Assembly: GCF_034366625.1 (NCBI RefSeq)
Contig: NZ_JAXMIH010000023.1
Span: 620,001 to 684,000 of the forward strand
Origin: Prosthecobacter sp.
GTDB lineage: Bacteria; Verrucomicrobiota; Verrucomicrobiia; Verrucomicrobiales; Verrucomicrobiaceae
Reading direction: 5' to 3'
Length of the DNA: 64,000 nt
The position numbers and the translations under genes are program-made. This document shows positions 8,557-16,212 of the stretch, piece after piece (within the stretch, counting starts at the first letter, position 1; each line of letters begins with the position of its first letter). The notes beneath the pieces are model-generated. The model made no database searches, was not told the DNA's origin, and saw only the letters and a list, made by a program, of their open reading frames with translations.

Positions 8557-8891
8557 CGCGAATTTTTGTCTATGGCACGCTGAAACGTGGCCGAGAAAAC
8601 CACCACTGGCTCGCCGGGCAGCGATTCATCGCTGAAGCACGCACGAAGCCGGTTTACCGGCTGTTCGACATGGGCGGTTATCCCGGCATGACTCGCGATG
8701 ACAACGGCGCGGCGGTCGAAGGCGAGATTTGGGAGGTCGATGAAGGCGGCCTGGCACGGCTCGACGTGCTGGAAGACATCGAAGGTGGCGAATACGAGCG
8801 CGTGATGATCGAGATCGAAGGAGATCGCGTGGAAGGCTATCTTTATCTGCGCAGTGTCGATGGCAGGCCGGATGCGGGTGCGAACTGGTGA
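8553..8891 (+). CDS. Gamma-glutamylcyclotransferase (AIG2-like) family protein
   Basis: A 112-aa protein of the GGCT/AIG2 family, recognised by the N-terminal VYGTLKRG motif, the conserved LFDMGGYPGMT turn, VEGEIWEVDE and the YERV...V strand pair. Members open gamma-glutamyl amines or dipeptides to 5-oxoproline, but many are uncharacterised. The ATG at 8553 overlaps the lipoate-ligase-like stop and has GGGAGG upstream. Its stop codon ends at 8891, immediately next to the end of rpoD on the other strand (8892), leaving no room for a terminator between the convergent genes. Confidence 0.88.
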   Translation: MTRIFVYGTLKRGRENHHWLAGQRFIAEARTKPVYRLFDMGGYPGMTRDDNGAAVEGEIWEVDEGGLARLDVLEDIEGGEYERVMIEIEGDRVEGYLYLRSVDGRPDAGANW

Positions 8892-10757
8892 TCAGGCCGC
8901 CCCGAAAAATCCGCCGAGTTTCCGGATGCGCGTGGGGTGGCGCAGTTTGCGCAGGGCCTTGGCTTCGATCTGACGGATACGTTCGCGGGTGACCTGGAAC
9001 TGCTTGCCGACTTCTTCCAGCGTGCGTCCCGCGCCGTCGGCGAGTCCGAAGCGCTGCTCCAGCACCTCACGCTCGCGCGGATTGAGCGTGTCGAGCACGT
9101 CGCGCAGCTTGTCGCGCAGCAGGTGCATGGCGGTGAGTTCCATGGGATTGCTCGCTTCTTTGTCCTCGATGAAGTCGCCGAACTCAGTGTCGCCTTCGCT
9201 CTCGCCGACTTTGGCCTGCATGGAAACTGGCTGCTGGGAGAGGCGCAGCACGGCGTTCACGCGTTCGACGGGCAGGTGGATCTCCTCGGCGATCTCTTCC
9301 GGCGTCGGATCGCGGCCAAGCTCTTGCAGCAGTTGCTTGTGCACGCGCATGAGCTTGTTGATCGTCTCGATCATGTGTACCGGGATGCGGATGGTGCGGG
9401 CCTGGTCTGCGATGCTGCGGGTGATGGCCTGACGGATCCACCAGGTGGCGTAGGTGCTGAACTTGTAGCCGCGCTGATACTCAAACTTCTCCACGGCACG
9501 CATGAGGCCCATGTTGCCCTCCTGAATGAGGTCGAGGAAGGACAGGCCGCGGTTCGTGTATTTTTTAGCGATGGAAATGACCAGACGCAGATTCGCCTCG
9601 ATCATCTCGGTCTTCGCCTTCGTGGAATCACTGACGTGCTTCAAGGTGTCGGTGATCAGCGTGCGGTAGTCCTTCGCCGTCATCCATGATTCGCGTTCGA
9701 AAGTGCGCACGGTCTCTTTCGCGGCCTCGCTGCGCGGGTGCTCGCGCTGATGGCGCTCCAGGCCGTCCAGATCCGTCAATCGCTGCTGCAGCAGCGTGAC
9801 GAAGTCCTCGGTGATCTTGGATTTGAAGTAAAACTTTTCGCACAGGCGGAAGAACGCTGTGCGCAAGGTGTCAAACTCTTCCTGGCTGGTGGCACGTTTG
9901 CGCGGCCCGGCGTTGCAGAGGGATTCAAATGCCTTGGTGGACTTTTCATGCGTCTCACGGGCCTGATCCAGCAGCGGCTTCAGTTTCTTGAAGTACGCAT
10001 CCCGTTCGTCGGCCTTGCGGTCGCTGACGAGGCGATCGAAGCGTTCGACGCCGTTGCACAGGGCCTCGGCAAACTGGAGGTAGGCGTGGCCGATGAAGCC
10101 GATGGTGTGCAAGCACTGGCGCAGGCTGAGATCGGCCTTTTCGATGCGCTTGGAGATTAGGATTTCCTGCTCGCGCGTGAGCAGCGGCACCTGGCCCATC
10201 TGACGCAGGTACATGCGCACAGGATCATCAAACACATCCAGCTTGGCCGATGCGGCATCACGTTCTGCGGCGACACGCTCACGGGCGGCGGTGTGGCGCG
10301 CTGCGACACCGTCCACATCGGCCTCGTCGGTGATCTTGATCTCCATCGCGCGCAGCCGCGTGATGAGGGCGTCCATGAGATCCGGCGTGACGAAACCGGC
10401 GGGCAGGGCGTCATTGATGTCATCCCAGGTCAGATGATCATGTTCGCGTGCGGTGCGGATGAGATCGCGCAGGCGGGCCTGCACGTCGGGCGAGTGAATG
10501 TCATCGTGCGTGGTGTTCGCAAACTGGGTGATGCCTCCGGCATAGCCGTTTTTCGGCGGCCTGCCGCGGCGGCGTCTGAGGGGCTGTCCATCGGGTCCGA
10601 GCAAAACGGCGGGCTTTTCCTTCGGTGGATGAATGCGCGGTCTGCCGCGGCCGCGTTTCATAGTAACGTCCACACCTTCGACAGCGGCAGAAGCGCCTGC
10701 CTGTCCGGCTGCGGTTGAAGAATGGGATCCGTTAGGGTGTTTTTTAGAGACGGCCAT
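8892..10757 (-). CDS. rpoD: RNA polymerase housekeeping sigma factor RpoD with AT-hook extension
   Basis: A 621-aa primary sigma factor. After an N-terminal extension with two AT-hook motifs (R35-GRGRP and R64-GRPPK) come region 1.1 (about 88-140), region 1.2 ([18 protein letters not shown]), a long non-conserved region, region 2 ([29 protein letters not shown]), region 3 ([14 protein letters not shown]) and region 4.2 ([19 protein letters not shown]). The ATG at 10757 has GAGG eight bases upstream and clears the dnaG stop by 34 bp; a longer frame to 10832 would overlap dnaG. It follows dnaG as in the macromolecular synthesis operon. The AT-hooks are unusual for a sigma factor. Confidence 0.97.
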   Translation of the reverse strand: MAVSKKHPNGSHSSTAAGQAGASAAVEGVDVTMKRGRGRPRIHPPKEKPAVLLGPDGQPLRRRRGRPPKNGYAGGITQFANTTHDDIHSPDVQARLRDLIRTAREHDHLTWDDINDALPAGFVTPDLMDALITRLRAMEIKITDEADVDGVAARHTAARERVAAERDAASAKLDVFDDPVRMYLRQMGQVPLLTREQEILISKRIEKADLSLRQCLHTIGFIGHAYLQFAEALCNGVERFDRLVSDRKADERDAYFKKLKPLLDQARETHEKSTKAFESLCNAGPRKRATSQEEFDTLRTAFFRLCEKFYFKSKITEDFVTLLQQRLTDLDGLERHQREHPRSEAAKETVRTFERESWMTAKDYRTLITDTLKHVSDSTKAKTEMIEANLRLVISIAKKYTNRGLSFLDLIQEGNMGLMRAVEKFEYQRGYKFSTYATWWIRQAITRSIADQARTIRIPVHMIETINKLMRVHKQLLQELGRDPTPEEIAEEIHLPVERVNAVLRLSQQPVSMQAKVGESEGDTEFGDFIEDKEASNPMELTAMHLLRDKLRDVLDTLNPREREVLEQRFGLADGAGRTLEEVGKQFQVTRERIRQIEAKALRKLRHPTRIRKLGGFFGAA

Positions 10758-10791
10758 ACATGCCTCGGTGGGGTCCGGGAACTGCGTCAGG

Positions 10792-12645
10792 TCAGGGAAC
10801 GAAACTATTCGGGGTGCCTTTCGTACGGTCAAGGCATTCTTTCCGCAGAGCGCTGAGTTCCACCACCTGCTGCTGGAGACGCTCCATCTCCGCCTCTGAC
10901 AGGCCCGGCTGGCGTAGTTTCGACTGCGCGCCTTGGATCAGGCTTTGCAGTCGGGCGAATTCCAGCGCGTAAAGCGACGCTTTTGCGTCTTCCAAACTGC
11001 CAGGCAGACGTGGACCAGCCTGGAGCTGGGCAAACGCCGCCTCCTGATGCTTCTCCAGCCCGGCCATGAATGCGAGCTGCGAAGTCTCATCCGAGGGGTT
11101 GTGGCGGCTGTGTACCAGCAGGGAGAGCAGTTCTGTGCCCGGAACCTCGCGCAGCATGTCCTCACAGTTCGATTCACGCAGCCAGTGCATCACTTCGGCG
11201 TCGTTCAATGCCATCTGGCAGAGCAGCACGGCGGTCTTGTGCTGTGAGGAGAGCAGCTTTTTAGCCTCATCCACGACGTTTACGGTGGAATCCGCCTTCT
11301 GCTGGCCGGCATTCCTTTTCTGCTCATTGGCCGCGCGTTTGACCATGGCGTTGAGCTGCTCCTCCGAGATTTCGAGCAGCTTGGCGACCTTGTTCACGGC
11401 GGTGATGCGCTGGGCCACGCCGGTGAAGATGCTGATCGCGGCAGCCACCTGCTCGGCCATGCGCACGCGCTCGACCATGCCGTCGGATTTGGCGCTGGAG
11501 CGCAGACGGCGGATCTGATACTCCAGGAAATCGGTCGCATTGCCCAGCACGGCCTGCAGCGCGTCCTTGCCCTGCTTGCGCAGCAGGGAGTCTGGATCCT
11601 CGCCCTGCGGCAGCGCGGCCACTTTCACGGTGAGTCCAATGGGGGAGAGGATTTTGAAGGCTTTCTCGGCCGCCGCGTAACCGGCGTTGTCGGAGTCGTA
11701 GCAGAGCACGATCTCGTTGCAGACGCGCTTGAGCAGCTTCGCATGCAGATCGGTGAAGGCGGTGCCCTGGCCGGCGACCACGTTCTGAAATCCGGCCTCG
11801 TAGAGCATGATCATGTCGATCTGCCCCTCGCACACGATGGCCTCGCCCGCTTTTGAGATGGGGCGTTTCGAGCGGTCGAAACCGAAGAGCACCCTGCTCT
11901 TGCTGAAGAGCGGTGTCTCAGGCGAGTTGACGTATTTTCCGCCTTTTTGCTCCGCGCTGAGGATACGGCCGCTGAAGGCGATCACGTCGCTGTTGTCATT
12001 GCGGATCGGGAACATCAGCCGGTGCCGCCATCGGGCGTAAGGGCGGCCGATCTGGCCGTTTTCATCCTCGGTCGGCTGCACAAAGATGCCCGCCTCGACC
12101 ATCACCTGCTCGGGGAGTTTTTGCTGGGCCATCCATTCCCGGTAAAACGTGGTGCTCTGCGGCGCGTAGCCCATCTGCCAGTTCTTCGCCACCTCGGCGG
12201 TGATGCCGCGAGATTTGAGATATTCGCGGGCGGGAGCGGCCAGTTGGTGCTTCATCAGCAGTTGGTGAAACCACTCCGCCGCCTCGCGGTTCGCGCGCAG
12301 CAGCAGGCTGCGTTGCTTCGCCTCCGCCTCGGCGTTCGCATCCCACACTTCCTCCTCCACGCGGATGCCTGCCGCGTCAGCGAGTCGTTTCACCGCCTCC
12401 ACGAATGACAGGCCGTCATGCTCCATCACGAAGCGGATGGCCGTGCCGCCCGCGCCGCAACCGAAGCAGTGGTAGGTGTTGCGTGAGGGGCTGACGTTGA
12501 AGGACGGCGTGCGCTCGTTGTGAAACGGGCAGAGCCCCAGGTAGTTCGTGCCCGCCTTGCGCAGCTTCACGGAACGCCCCACCAGCGCCACGATGTCAGT
12601 GGCGGCAATCACTTGCTGGATGGTTTCTTCCGGGATGCGGGACAT
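10792..12645 (-). CDS. dnaG: DNA primase DnaG
   Basis: A 617-aa primase that makes RNA primers at the replication fork. The N-terminal CHC2 zinc finger has ligands C39, H42, C60 and C63 ([11 protein letters not shown]...HCFGCG). The catalytic core shows the TOPRIM sequence [15 protein letters not shown] and the acidic [12 protein letters not shown] motif, and the C-terminal third is helical, as in the DnaB-binding domain. The start is taken at the ATG at 12645 ([13 protein letters not shown]), where homologous sequence begins; the frame is open another 100 codons upstream but looks non-coding. It is followed by rpoD; rpsU, often linked to this pair, is elsewhere (27.3 kb). Confidence 0.97.
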   Translation of the reverse strand: MSRIPEETIQQVIAATDIVALVGRSVKLRKAGTNYLGLCPFHNERTPSFNVSPSRNTYHCFGCGAGGTAIRFVMEHDGLSFVEAVKRLADAAGIRVEEEVWDANAEAEAKQRSLLLRANREAAEWFHQLLMKHQLAAPAREYLKSRGITAEVAKNWQMGYAPQSTTFYREWMAQQKLPEQVMVEAGIFVQPTEDENGQIGRPYARWRHRLMFPIRNDNSDVIAFSGRILSAEQKGGKYVNSPETPLFSKSRVLFGFDRSKRPISKAGEAIVCEGQIDMIMLYEAGFQNVVAGQGTAFTDLHAKLLKRVCNEIVLCYDSDNAGYAAAEKAFKILSPIGLTVKVAALPQGEDPDSLLRKQGKDALQAVLGNATDFLEYQIRRLRSSAKSDGMVERVRMAEQVAAAISIFTGVAQRITAVNKVAKLLEISEEQLNAMVKRAANEQKRNAGQQKADSTVNVVDEAKKLLSSQHKTAVLLCQMALNDAEVMHWLRESNCEDMLREVPGTELLSLLVHSRHNPSDETSQLAFMAGLEKHQEAAFAQLQAGPRLPGSLEDAKASLYALEFARLQSLIQGAQSKLRQPGLSEAEMERLQQQVVELSALRKECLDRTKGTPNSFVP

Positions 12646-12739
12646 GGGGGCGAAAGGTGTTGAGCGCGGCCTCTGCCGCAACCTCATCACGAAATCTTTC
12701 TTGGCCTCATGAGGACGGCTCGCTATAAAGTTCGCCACC

Positions 12740-14164
12740 ATGCAATCCAGCCCGTCCACCTTCTCCCGCCGTCGTTTTTTGACCACCAGCGCTGCTGCGT
12801 TGGGTTTTCCCACGATCATTCCAGCCACTGCGCTCGGCAAAGGAGGGCGCCCGGCGCCTTCGGAGCGCATCACGATCGGCGCCATCGGCTGGGGTACCAT
12901 CGCTGGTGACTGGACGCCTTCCTTTTTGAACAATGACAAGTGCCAGGTCATCGCCGTGGCCGATCCGATGAAGGAATACGGCCACTACGGCTATGATGGC
13001 AAGGAAACCGGTGGTCGTGAGGCCGGAAAGAAGATCATCGACGAGCATTATTCCAAAGCCGCGAACAAGCCGGTCAAAGCCTGCGCCAGCTATGCCGATT
13101 TCCGCGAGATGATGGAGAAGGAAGACCTCGACGCCGTGCAGGTTTCCACACCCGATCACTGGCATGCTTACATGGCCGTGTATGCCGCGCGCAAAGGCAA
13201 GCACATCTACGGTCAGAAGCCGCTGGCGCTGAACATCGCCGAAGGCCGCCTCATGAGCGATGAAGTCGCCAAAGCGGGCGTGACTTGGCAGACCGGCAGC
13301 CAGCAGCGCAGCGATCAGTATTTCCGTCTCGCCTGTGAGATGACGCAAAACGGCCGCATCGGCAAACTCAAGCGCGTCCGCGTCGGCCTTCCTGGCGGTC
13401 ATTCCAACTGGAACGGCATGGCCGATCAAGTCAACGTCGCCCCCGTGCCTGCTGACTTCGATTATGAAATGTGGCTCGGCCCTGCGGAGCACATGGACTA
13501 CCGCCCGGCCTTGCTGCCGCTCAACTGGCGTCACAATTTCAATTTCTCCGGCGGCATGATCACCGACTTCGGCGCGCATCACATCGACATCGCGCAGTGG
13601 GGCATGGGCACGCAGCTCACCGGCCCGGTCGAGTTGCGCAACATCAGCGGCACGTTGGACAAGGCGGCGCTCTACAACACCGCCACCGCGTTCTCCTTTG
13701 AGTGCGTGTATGAAAACGGCGTTGTCATGCACGTTGCCAGCCCGGATCACAAGCTCATGCCCGAGGTCGAGGCCGCCCTGGCCGCTCCAAACGCGAAGAA
13801 GCCCTTCGACCATGTCGGCGTGATGTTTGAAGGCGACGAAGGCAAATGGATCTACGTGAACCGCGGCAAGATCACCTCCAGCAGCCCCGAGATCCTGCGT
13901 GAAAAGACCCGCCCGGAAGAAATCCATCTCTATGAGAGCAAGGATCACTCCGACAACTTCCTCTCCTGCATCTACGACGGCAAGCCGACCGCCACACCGG
14001 TCGAAGTCTCCCATCGCAGCATCACCATCGCGCATCTCGCCAACGTCGCTCTGCGCAGCGGCAGCACCGGTCTGAAGTGGGATCCGAAGACCGAGACCAT
14101 CGCCGACAACGCCGCGGCATCGAAGCTGCTCTCCAAGGAATGGCGCAAGCCGTGGACGCTTTGA
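12740..14164 (+). CDS. Tat-exported Gfo/Idh/MocA family oxidoreductase
   Basis: A 474-aa predicted NAD(P)-dependent dehydrogenase acting outside the cytoplasm. A twin-arginine signal is present (SRRRFL at 9-14, then a hydrophobic stretch with alanines). The Rossmann motif reads IGAIGWGTI, followed by the family motifs TPDHWHAY and GQKPLALNIAEGR, and a C-terminal GGMITDFGAHHIDIAQW block that defines the GFO_IDH_MocA C-terminal fold. Tat-exported members are abundant in PVC bacteria and are thought to act on sugars or inositols; the substrate cannot be read from sequence. It is divergent from dnaG and is followed closely by a membrane protein of unknown role. Confidence 0.92.
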   Translation: MQSSPSTFSRRRFLTTSAAALGFPTIIPATALGKGGRPAPSERITIGAIGWGTIAGDWTPSFLNNDKCQVIAVADPMKEYGHYGYDGKETGGREAGKKIIDEHYSKAANKPVKACASYADFREMMEKEDLDAVQVSTPDHWHAYMAVYAARKGKHIYGQKPLALNIAEGRLMSDEVAKAGVTWQTGSQQRSDQYFRLACEMTQNGRIGKLKRVRVGLPGGHSNWNGMADQVNVAPVPADFDYEMWLGPAEHMDYRPALLPLNWRHNFNFSGGMITDFGAHHIDIAQWGMGTQLTGPVELRNISGTLDKAALYNTATAFSFECVYENGVVMHVASPDHKLMPEVEAALAAPNAKKPFDHVGVMFEGDEGKWIYVNRGKITSSSPEILREKTRPEEIHLYESKDHSDNFLSCIYDGKPTATPVEVSHRSITIAHLANVALRSGSTGLKWDPKTETIADNAAASKLLSKEWRKPWTL

Positions 14165-14201
14165 TGCAGTGTTACGCGCCCTTCATCCTCCCATCAAACG
14201 C

Positions 14202-15584
14202 ATGTCGAAACCTTTCCTGCCTCTGATCATGCGCGGAGCCTTCCTGGCGGCCATGCTGGTCGCGGGCATGGCTTCGCGTGCTGGAGCGCAGGTGCCGGAG
14301 ACGATCAAGATCGGTCCGCTCAAACCCATGGAGACGCTGCCCTCGCTCGCGCCTTCCATTCCGGCGGCACCGAAAACGGAAACCCAAGCGGCGGCTCCCG
14401 CAGTCCAGCCCGCGCCTCCGCCGCTGCCTACAAACAACTCGCTCGTCATCACCGGGCCGGTGGCGCAGGCCTATCTCTACGTGGAACCGTATCAGACGCG
14501 GTTTGAAGTGCTTTTCGATGCCGCCACCATGCTGGCATGGCTGGCACCGGGCGAGCCGCTGCCGAAAACACTCACGCCTGCACAGCAGCAGCAGTTGAGC
14601 CAGCAGGCGGCGTCACGTGCCGCCGAATGGTGCGCCCTCAGCACCGCTGATGAAACGCTGCCCGTCCCTCAGCCGCTGGTCGCTGTGATCAAAGGCCTGC
14701 CGGGAAACACCCTGCCGCTCAAGGAAGATGAGGAGGTGGCGCTGAACCAGGCGATGCTTGGGTTCATGTGGGAGTTCGCCACGCCGCCCGGTCCGGATGA
14801 GCTCAATGTCACCTGGAAAGGCTGGCTTCAAGGCACCACGAAACTGCCTGTGCGTGCGTTCTTTGGCCCGTTGAGTGAAACGGGGGAAATTCATTCCACC
14901 GTCAAAAGCTATCGCTGGCGCAATCAGGGCCGTCTGCCGCGTCCGGCACCGCTGGCAGCAGTGCCGCAGTTTGAAGTTCCGCAGCCCATGCGTCTCCCGC
15001 TCGGTGGCATTCTCTGGCTGCTCGGGGGCCTGATCTTCTACCTCTATCTCAAGATCACGGACCACAAGCTTCCCGGTGGCAGCCTGCCCTTTGTCGCCGT
15101 CTGGCTGCTCGGGGCTGTGCTCATGAGCCAGTTGCTGGTGATTCCGGTTCAAAGCGGCTCCGCCAGCCCGGAGATCACGCAGGTCGAAGAAGCGCAGAAA
15201 ATTGTCTCTCCACTGCTGCGCAATGTGTACCGCGCCTTCGACCACCATGCCGAATCCGACGTGTATGACGTGCTCGCCCGCAGCGTCGATGGCGAGTTGT
15301 TGCGCCGGCTTTATCTCGAAACCATCCAGGCGCTGACGCTTGATGGGCGTGAAGGAACCCGCGTCACCATCGCTGAATTTTCCGCCACGGTGGATAAAGT
15401 CGAGGCGAATCCCAAAGGCGATGGCTTCATGGCCGACTGCAACTGGATGGCCCGTGGCATCGTCGGCCACTGGGGCCATAGCCATCCCCGTGTGAACATC
15501 TACAACGCCCGCATCACCATCACGCCCGCCAAGGGCGAATGGAAGCTCACCGGCCTCGAAGTTCAGGAAGTGCGGCGGTTGTAG
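14202..15584 (+). CDS. Exported membrane protein of unknown function
   Basis: A 460-aa protein. It has a signal peptide at residues 1-31 (MSKPFLPLIMRGAFLAAML), a Pro/Ala-rich stretch to about 75, a soluble domain (about 80-265) and two close transmembrane helices (about 275-320) joined by a short KITDHKLPGG turn. The C-terminal domain (about 335-460) contains HHAESDVYDVLARSVDG and ends WKLTGLEVQEVRRL. I do not recognise a named family. The gene begins 37 bp after the oxidoreductase and is probably co-transcribed with it. The start at 14202 puts the signal peptide at the N-terminus. Confidence 0.75.
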   Translation: MSKPFLPLIMRGAFLAAMLVAGMASRAGAQVPETIKIGPLKPMETLPSLAPSIPAAPKTETQAAAPAVQPAPPPLPTNNSLVITGPVAQAYLYVEPYQTRFEVLFDAATMLAWLAPGEPLPKTLTPAQQQQLSQQAASRAAEWCALSTADETLPVPQPLVAVIKGLPGNTLPLKEDEEVALNQAMLGFMWEFATPPGPDELNVTWKGWLQGTTKLPVRAFFGPLSETGEIHSTVKSYRWRNQGRLPRPAPLAAVPQFEVPQPMRLPLGGILWLLGGLIFYLYLKITDHKLPGGSLPFVAVWLLGAVLMSQLLVIPVQSGSASPEITQVEEAQKIVSPLLRNVYRAFDHHAESDVYDVLARSVDGELLRRLYLETIQALTLDGREGTRVTIAEFSATVDKVEANPKGDGFMADCNWMARGIVGHWGHSHPRVNIYNARITITPAKGEWKLTGLEVQEVRRL

Positions 15585-15592
15585 CTTGGAGA

Positions 15593-16123
15593 TTATTTGA
15601 TCGTGACGGCGGCGATGACTCCGATCAGTACGATGATCAGCAGAATCAGCAGCACCCATGTCACAACGGAGGTCTTTCGTTTTACATGGGGTGTCGCGGC
15701 AATGATTTCCTTGTATTCGGGCGTCATCACAAACTTCCCCTGCTTGCCCAGCACTTTGACCAAAATGTAGGCATTGATGAGCGTTCCCAGAGGGAAGGCG
15801 AACAGACCAAGGCAGGAAAAGATGACGGTTGGGATGCGCGCCCAACTTTGCAGCCTGTTCAGACCATAAGCCACCACGCCCTGCCCGACACCGACCGCCA
15901 ATAGTATCGCGCCCAGCAACAGCGGAGACACATCCTTGTCCAATCTGCTGCCTGCCAGCCCGGCGATGCCCACCAGAATCAGCACAAAGGCACCGAGGTA
16001 GTACAAGGTGCCCACTGACTTGATCGTCGCCTCGGTGTTGATGTGCTGCCTGCGGTCGAGCTCAGCTTGAGATGTGACCTGAAGAACCTGGGACTGCGGT
16101 GCGGCGTAGGGATTGAACTCCAT
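15593..16123 (-). CDS. Four-helix membrane protein with an N-terminal NPYAAP box
   Basis: A 176-aa membrane protein. It opens with MEFNPYAAPQSQV, then a cytoplasmic segment, and four hydrophobic helices (about 43-62, 70-90, 98-123 and 148-174). The conserved stretch SWARIP precedes the third helix. The protein encoded at 40446-41012 has the same layout with FNPYAPPQ and AWARIP, so the two are paralogues. The NPYxxP box is common at the start of small membrane proteins in PVC bacteria, but its job is not known to me. An upstream ATG at 16138 would add five residues. It converges on the previous gene, 8 bp apart. Confidence 0.75.
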   Translation of the reverse strand: MEFNPYAAPQSQVLQVTSQAELDRRQHINTEATIKSVGTLYYLGAFVLILVGIAGLAGSRLDKDVSPLLLGAILLAVGVGQGVVAYGLNRLQSWARIPTVIFSCLGLFAFPLGTLINAYILVKVLGKQGKFVMTPEYKEIIAATPHVKRKTSVVTWVLLILLIIVLIGVIAAVTIK

Positions 16124-16212
16124 CGGTACCACTCCCATTCCAGTTTAAAACTGTCAATTCACATCTGCCCGGCCGACACATGTGCCCCCCTGCATGCGTA
16201 TGACTCGCCATC

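Noticed and set aside
12662-12679. A GAGCGCGGC-CTCT-GCCGC hairpin upstream of dnaG as a further REP element
   Set aside because: The stem is only 5 bp and the GGAG tetranucleotide is altered; it may be a decayed copy, but the evidence is too thin to list as a feature.
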